From positions 23,231 to 87,230 of the forward strand of contig CAZKCM010000011.1 in assembly GCA_964551315.1 (NCBI GenBank): a DNA stretch of 64,000 bases. Reading direction: 5' to 3'. This DNA comes from Virgifigura sp964551315. Lineage in GTDB: Bacteria; Pseudomonadota; Alphaproteobacteria; Dongiales; Dongiaceae. Below, one piece after another: positions 36,042 through 44,061 of the stretch. Below the pieces are notes generated by a model. The model ran no database searches. It was not told where the DNA came from and worked only from the letters and a program-made list of their open reading frames with translations. Numbering within the stretch: position 1 is the first letter of the stretch; every line of letters begins with the position of its first letter. Made by a program: the position numbers and the translations under genes.

Positions 36042-36404
36042 TCAATCCGGCGCCAGGGTGAAGCGGACGGTCAGCTCATCCTCGCCGCCGAGGAACTCCA
36101 GGCGAAGCTCCTCACCCTCGCGCCGGAAGCGACCTGGCCGTTCGGCGGTCCAGCCGAGTTGCGGCAGGGTTTCGGCATAGAAGGCAAGGACCTGTTCGCG
36201 CGTGACCGGGCCCGCCGCAAAGGCTTCGACGATGCGGCCGGTGGGCGCATCGAAGACGGTGCTGGCCGCCTCCACCTGCGACAGGCCGGGCATCAGCGGC
36301 AGATCCTCGACCCCGGCGACGAAGTCGCCGTTCTGCGCCGATTGCGCCGCCGCAGCGGCCAGCAGAAGCGCCGTCACAGCGGCGAAGGCGAGCTGGCGTA
36401 GCAT
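36042..36404 (-). CDS. Small secreted protein of unknown function
   Basis: 120 residues with a clear signal peptide (about 1-22, AAAAAQSAQ). The mature part has DFVAGVEDLPLMPGLSQVEAASTVFDAPTGRIVEAFAAG followed by VTREQVLAFYAETLPQLGW, a repeatable motif in proteins encoded between mutM and enoyl-CoA hydratase genes in alphaproteobacteria, and a last strand-rich segment. No named family is assigned with confidence, and it has no Cys or metal motif. Its stop is 68 bp from the start of the hydratase gene. Confidence 0.72.
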   Translation of the reverse strand: MLRQLAFAAVTALLLAAAAAQSAQNGDFVAGVEDLPLMPGLSQVEAASTVFDAPTGRIVEAFAAGPVTREQVLAFYAETLPQLGWTAERPGRFRREGEELRLEFLGGEDELTVRFTLAPD

Positions 36405-36419
36405 GGCGCCGTATGTATC

Positions 36420-37280
36420 TCAGCGCTGCCGCCGAGCACAATAGAAAGTCGCGCGGCCGGACTGAACGATGCGGCGGATTCCGAAACCGTCCGCCCGCGC
36501 CGCCGGCCCGTCCGCGCAATCGCAGGTCGGGCAGCGCTGGCCGGCGCGGTCGTAGACCGCCCACCGATGCTGGAAGTAGCCGAGCTCGCCCGTCGCCTGA
36601 ACGTAGTCGCGGAGCGACGAGCCCCCGGCGGCAATCGCCTCGGTCAGCACCCGCTTGATCGCGGCGGCCAGCCGTTCGGCGCGCGCGCCCTGGACAGTGC
36701 GGGCGAGCCGGCGCGGCGACAGGCCAGCCCAGAACAGGCTTTCCGACGCGTAGATGTTGCCGAGGCCGGCCACCACCCGCTGGTCGAGGAGCGCGGCCTT
36801 GATCGGCGTCGCCCGGCCTTTCAGCGCGGCGGCGAGGACCGGCCCGTTGAACCCGTTGCCGAGCGGCTCCGGCCCCAGCCCGGCGAGCAGGGGATGAGTC
36901 GCGAGCCGCAGCTCGGGAACGAGGTCCATGAGGCCGAACCGGCGGGCATCATTGAAGCGCAGCACCGTGCCGTCGTCGGCGTGGAAGATGACGTGGTCGT
37001 GCGGCTCCGGCCCGCCCTCGGGCAAGCCGTCGCTCAGGACCATCCGCCCGGACATGCCGAGGTGGCAGACCAGCACCGTCCCGTCGTCGAGATGCACCAG
37101 GATGAACTTGGCCCGCCGGGCGATCCGCTCGATGCGGCGACCGGTCAGGCGCGCGGCAAAGTTCTCCGGCAGGGGAAAGCGCAGGTCCGGTCGACGCTGG
37201 TCAACGCGCAGCAGCCGCCGGCCCTGCAGACGCAGCGCCAAGCCGCGGCAGACGGTCTCGACTTCGGGAAGCTCGGGCAT
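36420..37280 (-). CDS. mutM: Formamidopyrimidine-DNA glycosylase (Fpg/MutM), altered zinc finger
   Basis: Excises 8-oxoguanine and formamidopyrimidines. 286 residues from MPELPEVETVCRGL, with catalytic Pro1, Glu2 and the helix-two-turn-helix region IKAALLDQRVVAGLGNIYASE. The C-terminal zinc finger normally has Cys-x2-Cys-x16-Cys-x2-Cys. Here it reads CPTCDCADG, then an insert of about 10 residues, IRRIVQSGRATFYCARRQR, so the fourth Cys is Arg and an extra Cys follows the second. The finger tip RIVQSGRATF is intact. The zinc site may use the extra Cys or be weak. It is back-to-back with ubiE. Confidence 0.93.
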   Translation of the reverse strand: MPELPEVETVCRGLALRLQGRRLLRVDQRRPDLRFPLPENFAARLTGRRIERIARRAKFILVHLDDGTVLVCHLGMSGRMVLSDGLPEGGPEPHDHVIFHADDGTVLRFNDARRFGLMDLVPELRLATHPLLAGLGPEPLGNGFNGPVLAAALKGRATPIKAALLDQRVVAGLGNIYASESLFWAGLSPRRLARTVQGARAERLAAAIKRVLTEAIAAGGSSLRDYVQATGELGYFQHRWAVYDRAGQRCPTCDCADGPAARADGFGIRRIVQSGRATFYCARRQR

Positions 37281-37364
37281 GGCAACAATCTCGAGAATCG
37301 CGGCCTTCGTCGCAAGATGGCGCCACGGTAGCGCAGGCGCGTCCGGCGCGCTATGGTCCGCCGC

Positions 37365-38213
37365 ATGACGAACGAAGACCCCAACGGCCCCCTTGGCGAA
37401 CGGCAGGCGGACAACCGCACGACCTGGTTCGGCTTCCGCACGGTGCCGGAATCGGAGAAGGCGCCGCTGGTGCGCGCCGTCTTCGACAGCGTCGCCGGCC
37501 GCTACGACCTGATGAACGACCTGATGTCGGGCGGCATCCATCGGCTGTGGAAGACGACGATGGTCGATTGGCTGGCGCCGCGGCCGGGACAGCATTTCCT
37601 CGATGTCGCCGGAGGCACGGGCGACATCGCCTTCCGCATCCTCGACCGGATCGGCGGCCCGGAAGCGGCCGCGGCGCGGGGCGGGCGCATCACGGTCTGC
37701 GACCTGACGCCGGCGATGCTGCGGGTCGGCCGCGACCGGGCGATCGATCGCGGCCTTCTCGCCGGAATCGGCGGCGCGGAAAGCGGTGCGGACGGGGGCT
37801 GGCGCATCGGCTGGGTGGCCGGCGACGCCGAGAACCTTCCGCTGCCCGACCGAAGCTGCGACGCCTACACGATCGCCTTCGGGCTGCGCAACGTGACGCG
37901 GATCGATCGCGCCCTGGCGGAGGCGCGGCGCGTGCTGCGGCCGGGCGGCCGGTTCCTGTGCCTCGAGTTCAGCCGCGTCGCCGTTCCGGTGCTGTCGGAT
38001 CTCTACGACCTCTATTCCTTTCGCGTGCTGCCGCTTCTGGGCCAGGTGGTGGCGGGCGACCGCGAGTCTTATCAGTACCTCGTCGAAAGCATCCGCCGCT
38101 TTCCGCCGCAGGCGGAGCTGGCGGAGCGCATCGCCGCCGCCGGGCTGGGGCAGGTGAAGTTCCGCAACCTGAGCGGCGGAATCGCGGCGCTGCATTCGGC
38201 CTGGCGCCTCTAG
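37365..38213 (+). CDS. ubiE: Ubiquinone/menaquinone C-methyltransferase UbiE
   Basis: SAM-dependent C-methylation of the quinone ring precursor. 282 residues from the ATG at 37365 (another ATG at 37353). Family signature YDLMNDLMSGGIHRLWKTTMVD, SAM-binding FLDVAGGTGDIAFRIL, and the C-terminal SYQYLVESIRRFPPQ and VKFRNLSGGIAALHSAWRL are typical. There is a small insertion around residue 95. The downstream ubiB is 28 bp away, forming a ubiquinone pair, as in many proteobacteria. Divergent from mutM. Confidence 0.96.
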   Translation: MTNEDPNGPLGERQADNRTTWFGFRTVPESEKAPLVRAVFDSVAGRYDLMNDLMSGGIHRLWKTTMVDWLAPRPGQHFLDVAGGTGDIAFRILDRIGGPEAAAARGGRITVCDLTPAMLRVGRDRAIDRGLLAGIGGAESGADGGWRIGWVAGDAENLPLPDRSCDAYTIAFGLRNVTRIDRALAEARRVLRPGGRFLCLEFSRVAVPVLSDLYDLYSFRVLPLLGQVVAGDRESYQYLVESIRRFPPQAELAERIAAAGLGQVKFRNLSGGIAALHSAWRL

Positions 38214-38241
38214 GTCCGGTCCGAGGGAGCCACCGGCTTCG

Positions 38242-39846
38242 ATGCTCCGGGCGCTGCGCAACATCCTCCGGCTGCTGACGATCATCCGCATCCTCGCGCG
38301 GCATGGCGTGCTGGCCTCGTTGCACACGGCGGTCGAAGGAAGCGGCCTAGCGCCGAGCCTGCTGTTCACGGGCCGGTTGTTCGCGCCCCGGCGCGGTCGC
38401 GCGCCGTGGCTGGAGGAGAAGCGGCCGGGCGAGCGGATCGCCGCCGCCTTCAGCGAGCTTGGCCCGGCCTTCATCAAGCTGGGCCAGATGCTGTCCACCC
38501 GCTCCGACCTGCTGGGCGACCAGGTCGCGGCGGACCTGTCGATGCTGCAGGACCGGTTGCCGCCCTTCGACGCGGCCGCCGCCCGCGCCACCATCGAGGC
38601 GGAGCTGGGGGCACCGATCGACCGGCTGTTCACGAGCTTCGAGGACGTGCCGGTCTCCGCCGCCTCGATCGCCCAGGTGCATTACGCCACCACCGCGGTC
38701 GAGAACGAGGCGGCCGGCCCCGCCGGCGGGCCAGGCGGCTTCCGCGGCGGCGCGGTGGCGGTCAAGGTGCTGCGGCCGGGAATCGAGCGGGCCTTCGCGC
38801 GCGACCTCGACCTGCTCATGTGGCTTGCCGAGTTGATCGAGCGTACGCAGCCGAAGCTGCGCCGCCTGCGGCCGGTGGAGGTCGTTCGCACCTTCGCCGA
38901 CACCGTCGCGGTCGAGATGGACCTGCGGCTGGAGGCGGCCGCCGCCTCCGAGCTCGCACAGAACTTCGAGGGCGACCCAAGCTACCGGGTGCCGGCCATC
39001 GACTGGCGCCGGACCGCGCGGCGGGTCATGACGCAGGAGCGCGTGACCGGCGTGCCGATGGACGACCGCGCGGGCCTGATCGCCGCCGGGCACGACATCG
39101 AGGCCGTGCTGGAACGGGCCGCCGCAATCTTCTTCAAGCAGGTGTTCCGCGACGGCTACTTCCACGGCGACCAGCATCCGGGCAACATGTTCGTCGACGC
39201 GGAGGGGCGTATCGGCGCGGTCGATTTCGGCATCATGGGCCGGCTCGACCGCAAGACGCGCTGTTACTTGGCCGACATGCTGCTGGGCTTCCTCGAACGC
39301 GATTACCGGCGCGTGGCGCAGGTGCATTTCGACGCCGGCTACGTGCCGCCGACCCAGTCCCTCGACCGCTTCGCCCAGGCAATCCGGGCGATCGGCGAGC
39401 CGATCTTCGGACGGCCGCTGCACGACATCTCCTTCGCGCGGCTGCTCGGGCAGCTCTTCCGCATCGCCGAGCAGTTCGACATGGAAGTGCAGCCGCAGCT
39501 TCTCCTGCTGCAAAAGAACATGCTGATGGCCGAAGGCGTGAGCCGGCAGCTCGACCCCGACCTCAACATCTGGACCCTCGCGCAGCCGCTGATCGACCGC
39601 TGGATGCGCGAGAACCGGGGACCCGAGGCGCGCTTGCAGGAGGCCGCGGCGGAGGCGTTTGACGGCCTCGCGCGGCTGCCCGGCCTGATCGCCACGGCGG
39701 AGCGGGCGGCGGCCATCATCGCCGATGTGGGCCTCACGCCGAGCCCGGAGGCACGACGCGCCCGCGACCGCGAGATCCGCCGCATCGCCCTGCCTCTCTG
39801 GGTCGCGGTGGCGCTGCTGGCGGTTCTCGTGCTTCTGATGCTTTAA
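38242..39846 (+). CDS. ubiB: ABC1-type protein kinase-like ubiquinone biosynthesis protein UbiB
   Basis: Atypical kinase/ATPase needed for ubiquinone synthesis. 534 residues. KxGQ motif appears as FIKLGQMLSTRSDLL (about residue 75), the Ala-rich loop as VPVSAASIAQVHYA, the catalytic loop as GYFHGDQHPGNMFV and the metal motif as VDFGIMGRLD. The N-terminal LLTIIRILARHG and the C-terminal hydrophobic helix LWVAVALLAVLVLLM match the family's membrane attachment. Follows ubiE directly. Confidence 0.95.
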   Translation: MLRALRNILRLLTIIRILARHGVLASLHTAVEGSGLAPSLLFTGRLFAPRRGRAPWLEEKRPGERIAAAFSELGPAFIKLGQMLSTRSDLLGDQVAADLSMLQDRLPPFDAAAARATIEAELGAPIDRLFTSFEDVPVSAASIAQVHYATTAVENEAAGPAGGPGGFRGGAVAVKVLRPGIERAFARDLDLLMWLAELIERTQPKLRRLRPVEVVRTFADTVAVEMDLRLEAAAASELAQNFEGDPSYRVPAIDWRRTARRVMTQERVTGVPMDDRAGLIAAGHDIEAVLERAAAIFFKQVFRDGYFHGDQHPGNMFVDAEGRIGAVDFGIMGRLDRKTRCYLADMLLGFLERDYRRVAQVHFDAGYVPPTQSLDRFAQAIRAIGEPIFGRPLHDISFARLLGQLFRIAEQFDMEVQPQLLLLQKNMLMAEGVSRQLDPDLNIWTLAQPLIDRWMRENRGPEARLQEAAAEAFDGLARLPGLIATAERAAAIIADVGLTPSPEARRARDREIRRIALPLWVAVALLAVLVLLML

Positions 39847-39935
39847 AGGGGCGGCGGCTTATCGGCTTGCGCCGGCCCGCCAAGGTCCTTACCTTCAAGG
39901 ACAGGTCGAAACTGTAGAATTCTGGGATTTACCCG

Positions 39936-41153
39936 ATGCTCGACGGTAAACGCATCCTGCTCGTCATCTCGGGCGGCATCGCGGCCTATAAGAGCCTCGA
40001 CCTGATCCGCCGGCTGCGCGAGCGGGGCGCGGCCGTGCGCTGCATCCTGACCCGGGGCGGGGCCGAGTTCGTGACGCCGCTGTCGGTCGCGGCCCTGAGC
40101 GAGGAGAAGGTATTCACCGAGCTGTTCTCGCTCACCGACGAGAGCGAGATGGGCCACATAAGGCTGAGCCGCGAGGCCGATCTGGTCGTCGTCGCCCCGG
40201 CCAGCGCCGACATCCTGGCGAAGATGGCGCAGGGGCTGGCCGACGACCTCGCGACGACCGCCCTGCTGGCGACCGACAAGCCGGTCCTGGTGGCGCCGGC
40301 GATGAACCACGTGATGTGGGCGCACCCGGCGACGCAGGCCAACATCGCCACGCTGGAATCCCGCGGCGTCCGGCGCATCGGGCCGGAGAGCGGTGACCTC
40401 GCCTGCGGCGAGGTGGGCGCCGGCCGGATGGCCGAGCCGGCGGCGATCCTGGCGGCGATCGAGGACCATTTCGTCGAGCGAACAAGCCTCGACGGCCGGC
40501 GCGCCCTGGTGACGAGCGGGCCGACGCGGGAACCGATCGACCCGGTGCGCTTCATCGCCAACCGGTCCTCCGGCCGCCAGGGCCATGCGATCGCCGCCGC
40601 CCTGGCGCGCCGGGGCGCCGCAACGGTCCTGGTTTCCGGCCCCACGAGCGAGCCGGATCCAGCCGGCGTCGAGGTCCGGCGCGTCGAGACGGCGGAGGAG
40701 ATGCTGGCCGCCTGCCGCGCGGCCCTGCCGGTCGACATCGCCGTCTGCGCCGCCGCGGTGAGCGACTGGAAGGTCGCCGAGCCGGCCGAACAAAAGCTGA
40801 AGAAGAGCAAGGGAGCCGGGGCGCCGACGCTGAGGCTGGTGGCCAACCCCGACATCCTGGCGAGTATCGCCGCCGCGGGCAACAAGCGGCCGCGCCTCGT
40901 CGTCGGCTTCGCGGCCGAGACGGAGAACGTCGTCGAAAACGCGGCCGCCAAGCGCCTGGCCAAAGGCTGTGACTGGATCCTCGCCAACGACGTCTCGCCG
41001 GGCACCGGCACCTTCGGCGGGCAGGAGAACACGGTGCACCTAGTTTCCGCCGATGGTGTCGAGCACTGGCCAACCCTGCCCAAGCAGGCGGTGGCCGAGC
41101 GACTCGCGGAGCGGATCGCCCGCCATCTCGCGGGCGCGGGGGCAGTGTCGTGA
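39936..41153 (+). CDS. coaBC: Bifunctional CoaBC (phosphopantothenoylcysteine synthetase/decarboxylase)
   Basis: Joins 4'-phosphopantothenate with cysteine and decarboxylates the product on the way to coenzyme A. 405 residues. The N-terminal CoaC flavoprotein domain has LVISGGIAAYKSLDLIRRLRE and the PAMNHVMW motif; the C-terminal CoaB domain has TSGPTREPIDPVRFIANRSSGRQGHAIA and KKSKGAG. Its stop overlaps the GTG start of dut by 4 bases, a common dfp-dut pairing. It follows ubiB by 89 bp. Confidence 0.96.
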   Translation: MLDGKRILLVISGGIAAYKSLDLIRRLRERGAAVRCILTRGGAEFVTPLSVAALSEEKVFTELFSLTDESEMGHIRLSREADLVVVAPASADILAKMAQGLADDLATTALLATDKPVLVAPAMNHVMWAHPATQANIATLESRGVRRIGPESGDLACGEVGAGRMAEPAAILAAIEDHFVERTSLDGRRALVTSGPTREPIDPVRFIANRSSGRQGHAIAAALARRGAATVLVSGPTSEPDPAGVEVRRVETAEEMLAACRAALPVDIAVCAAAVSDWKVAEPAEQKLKKSKGAGAPTLRLVANPDILASIAAAGNKRPRLVVGFAAETENVVENAAAKRLAKGCDWILANDVSPGTGTFGGQENTVHLVSADGVEHWPTLPKQAVAERLAERIARHLAGAGAVS

Positions 41154-41647
41154 CGGGCGTCGGGACAGAAGCCGCGGCGACGCTGCGTGTCGCGCTGCGG
41201 CGGCTGCCGCACGCCGCCGGCCTGCCGTTGCCGAGCTATGCCACGGCGGCCAGCGCGGGCATGGACCTGATCGCCGCGCTGGAGGAGACCATGAGCCTGC
41301 CGCCGGGCGGCCGGGCGCTGGTGCCGACCGGCATCGCCATCGCGCTGCCCGACGGGTATGAGGCGCAGGTGCGGCCGCGCTCCGGTCTCGCATTGAAATC
41401 CGGAGTCACCGTGCTCAACAGCCCCGGCACGATCGACGCCGACTACCGCGGCGAGATCAAGGTATTGCTGATCAATCTCGGCGAGGCCGAGGTGACCATC
41501 GCGCGCGGCGACCGGATCGCCCAGATGGTCGTTGCCCCGGTTTCGCGGGTCGCCTGGATGGAGCGCGACGACCTCGACGAAACGGCCCGTGGCGCCGGCG
41601 GCTTCGGTTCAACCGGGGGCTCTATCGGGCTGGCGGCGAAGCGCTAG
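41150..41647 (+). CDS. dut: dUTP diphosphatase
   Basis: Hydrolyses dUTP to dUMP and pyrophosphate. 165 residues from a GTG start overlapping the end of coaBC. The five conserved motifs are AGMDLIAAL, RPRSGLA, LNSPGTIDADYRGE, RGDRIAQMVV and GGFGSTG, in order. N-terminal extension of about 10 residues before LRRLPHA. Trimeric all-beta fold expected. Confidence 0.96.
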   Translation: MTGVGTEAAATLRVALRRLPHAAGLPLPSYATAASAGMDLIAALEETMSLPPGGRALVPTGIAIALPDGYEAQVRPRSGLALKSGVTVLNSPGTIDADYRGEIKVLLINLGEAEVTIARGDRIAQMVVAPVSRVAWMERDDLDETARGAGGFGSTGGSIGLAAKR

Positions 41648-41660
41648 GAGACGGAGGCCG

Positions 41661-42116
41661 ATGCTACGCCTGTCGCGCAAACTGCTGTTCGCCATCGACG
41701 CCGTGGTCGACATCGCCTATCACAGCGGCGGCGGCGCGGTGCAGAGCGGCGAGATTTCGGACCGCCAGGGCATTCCGCGCCGCTATCTCGAGCAGGTGCT
41801 GCAACATCTGGTGAAGGCAGGCATTCTCGCCGGCCAGCGAGGCCCGCGCGGCGGCTATCGGCTGGCGCGCGAGCGGCGGCGCATCACGATCGGCGAGATC
41901 GTGCGTATCGTGCGCCAGATCGAGGCCGCACCCGACCCGATCGAGGCCGAGAACGGCTCCGAGATCGGCCTGCGGGTGGTGCGGCCGCTGTGGCGCGAGC
42001 TGCAGGAACGGATGATGGCGGAGCTGGACGCGATCACGGTCGAGGACCTGTGCGAGCGGGCCCGCGCCGCCGGCATCCGGACCGAGCTTCCGAGCCGCCT
42101 CGACTTCAGCATTTGA
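41661..42116 (+). CDS. Rrf2 family regulator without Fe-S cysteines (CymR-like)
   Basis: 151 residues from the ATG at 41661, with GGAG and GGAGG upstream. The winged helix-turn-helix is ISDRQGIPRRYLEQVLQHLVKAGILAGQRGPRGGYRLARERRRITIGEIVR, typical of Rrf2. The cluster-binding Cys-x5-Cys-x5-Cys region of IscR is absent; the only Cys is in VEDLCERA. CymR of firmicutes, which controls cysteine synthesis by binding the CysK enzyme, is also without cluster cysteines. The gene is 31 bp upstream of cysK and surely co-transcribed with it, so regulation of sulfur or cysteine genes is likely. Confidence 0.83.
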   Translation: MLRLSRKLLFAIDAVVDIAYHSGGGAVQSGEISDRQGIPRRYLEQVLQHLVKAGILAGQRGPRGGYRLARERRRITIGEIVRIVRQIEAAPDPIEAENGSEIGLRVVRPLWRELQERMMAELDAITVEDLCERARAAGIRTELPSRLDFSI

Positions 42117-42147
42117 CGGTCATGTCCTAACTAGATTCGGTATTCCC

Positions 42148-43149
42148 ATGCAGAAGCAAACGATGAAAGCCGACGAGACAGCGACCGCGGCGCCTCGGGC
42201 AAAGCCGGAGTTCCGTGGCCGAATCTATGACAGCATCCTCGGCACGATCGGCGCGACGCCGATGGTCCGGCTGTCGAAGCTGGCCGCCGAGGCCGGCGTC
42301 GCCGCCGAGATCGTCGGCAAGTGCGAGTTCTTCAACCCCCTGTCCTCGGTGAAGGACCGCATCGGGCTCGCGATGATCGAGGCGCTGGAGGCGGCCGGGC
42401 GAATCAAGCCCGGCACGACGATCATCGAGCCGACCAGCGGCAATACCGGCATCGCGCTCGCCTTCGTCTGCGCGGCCAAGGGCTACCGGCTGATCCTGAC
42501 GATGCCCGAGAGCATGTCGGCCGAGCGCGCCAAGATGCTGCGCCTTCTGGGTGCGACGCTCGAGCTCACCCCGGCCGCAAAGGGCATGAGCGGGGCGATC
42601 GCGCGGGCCCGCGAGCTTCTTCGCGAGATCGGCGACGCGGTCATGCCGCAACAGTTCGAGAACCCGGCCAACCCCGAGATCCATCGCCGGACCACAGCGG
42701 AGGAGATCTGGCGCGACAGCGAAGGCCGCGTCGACGTGGTGGTATCCGGCGTCGGCACCGGCGGCACACTGACCGGCGTCGGCGAGGTGCTGAAGGCCCG
42801 CAAGCCGGGCCTCCGGATGGTCGCGGTGGAGCCGGAGGACAGCGCCGTGCTGTCGGGCAACCCGCCGGGGCCGCACAAGATCCAGGGCATCGGCGCCGGT
42901 TTCGTCCCGCCGATCCTGAACCGCGAGGTGATCGACGAGATCGTGCGCATCGGCAACGAGACAGCGTTCGCGACCGCGCGCCGGGTGGCGGCGCTCGAAG
43001 GCATACCGGTCGGGATTTCTTCGGGCGCGGCGCTCGCCGCGGCGCTCGAGGTCGGCGCCCGGCCGGAGATGGCGGGCAAGCAGATCGTTGTCATCCTGCC
43101 GTCTTCCGCCGAGCGGTACCTGTCGACGGCGCTGTTCGACGGCCTCTGA
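42148..43149 (+). CDS. cysK: Cysteine synthase A
   Basis: PLP enzyme that makes cysteine from O-acetylserine and sulfide. 333 residues with an N-terminal tail of about 25 residues; ATG at 42163 is an alternative start. PLP-Lys is Lys69 in NPLSSVKDRIGLAM. Substrate loop PTSGNTG is at about 98, PLP phosphate loop GVGTGGTLTGVGE and C-terminal GISSGAALAAAL are typical of CysK. It follows the Rrf2 regulator and precedes the MoeB-like gene by 23 bp. Confidence 0.95.
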   Translation: MQKQTMKADETATAAPRAKPEFRGRIYDSILGTIGATPMVRLSKLAAEAGVAAEIVGKCEFFNPLSSVKDRIGLAMIEALEAAGRIKPGTTIIEPTSGNTGIALAFVCAAKGYRLILTMPESMSAERAKMLRLLGATLELTPAAKGMSGAIARARELLREIGDAVMPQQFENPANPEIHRRTTAEEIWRDSEGRVDVVVSGVGTGGTLTGVGEVLKARKPGLRMVAVEPEDSAVLSGNPPGPHKIQGIGAGFVPPILNREVIDEIVRIGNETAFATARRVAALEGIPVGISSGAALAAALEVGARPEMAGKQIVVILPSSAERYLSTALFDGL

Positions 43150-43172
43150 CCATCGAAGGGCTCCGTGTTCCC

Positions 43173-43955
43173 TTGTCCCTGAACGACGAGCAGTTCCACC
43201 GCTACGCCCGGCACATCATCCTCGACGAGGTCGGCGAGGAGGGACAGGAGAAGCTGCTGGCGAGCCGGGTGCTGGTGATCGGGGCGGGCGGGCTCGGCTC
43301 TCCTCTGTTGCTCTATCTCGCGGCGGCCGGGGTCGGGACACTGGGCGTTATCGATGACGACGTCGTCGAGCTTTCGAACCTTCAGCGCCAGGTCGTGCAC
43401 AAGACGGCGAGCCTCGGGGAGACCAAGGTCGAGAGCGCCCGGCGGACGGTGGCCGAGATCAACCCCGGGGTCACGGTCGTCCCGCATCCCGTCCGGCTGA
43501 CCGCGGACAACGCCATGGAGATCCTCGCGGGCTACGACCTGGTGGCCGACGGCAGCGACAACTTCGCGACGCGGTTCCTGTTGAACGACGCCTGCTACTT
43601 CGCGAAGGTCCCGCTGGTCTCGGCGGCGCTCCTGCGCTTCGATGGTCAGATCTCGACCTTCAAGGCGCATCTCGGCGGGGACCACCCCTGCTATCGCTGC
43701 CTCTTCCCGACGCCGCCGCCGCCCGACCTCATCCCGCGCTGCGAGGAAGCCGGCATCTTCGGCGCCGTTGCCGGGATGGTCGGCGCGCTGCAGGCGGTCG
43801 AGGTCCTGAAGGAGCTCCTGGGGCTGGGGGAAAGCCTGTCGGGCCACCTTCTGGTCTATGACGGCCTCGCCACCACCTTCCGCAAGATCCGCATCAGGCG
43901 CGACCCCACCTGCCCTCTCTGCGGTCCCCAGGCGACGATCAAGGGGCTTGGGTGA
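43173..43955 (+). CDS. moeB: ThiF/MoeB-like adenylyltransferase
   Basis: Adenylates the C-terminal Gly-Gly of a ubiquitin-like sulfur carrier (MoaD or ThiS). 260 residues from a TTG start at 43173; the frame has no ATG or GTG before the conserved YARHIILDEVGEEGQEKL. ATP-binding VLVIGAGGLGSPLLLYLAAAGVGTLGVID, Arg in LSNLQRQVVH, DGSDNFATRFLLNDAC and the zinc knuckles CYRCLFP and CPLCGPQ are present. It has no rhodanese domain. Close linkage with cysK suggests a role in sulfur delivery. A stable hairpin follows the gene. Confidence 0.92.
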   Translation: MSLNDEQFHRYARHIILDEVGEEGQEKLLASRVLVIGAGGLGSPLLLYLAAAGVGTLGVIDDDVVELSNLQRQVVHKTASLGETKVESARRTVAEINPGVTVVPHPVRLTADNAMEILAGYDLVADGSDNFATRFLLNDACYFAKVPLVSAALLRFDGQISTFKAHLGGDHPCYRCLFPTPPPPDLIPRCEEAGIFGAVAGMVGALQAVEVLKELLGLGESLSGHLLVYDGLATTFRKIRIRRDPTCPLCGPQATIKGLG

Positions 43956-43995
43956 ACGGTGGCGGAGAACGGCGTCGAAAGGCGTGAGGAACGTT

Positions 43996-44028
43996 GAATC
44001 ACCCCTCCCGCAACAGGAGGGGTGATTC
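43996..44028. terminator. Bidirectional 13-bp hairpin between convergent genes
   Basis: GAATCACCCCTCC and GGAGGGGTGATTC are perfect inverted arms of 13 bases around CGCAACA, between the stop of moeB and the stop of the hydroxyacid dehydrogenase gene. No T-run follows on either strand, but the very stable stem is suited to ending both transcripts. Confidence 0.75.
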
Positions 44029-44061
44029 GACGCGTAATCTTCTCTCGAGCCCGCTCTTCTC

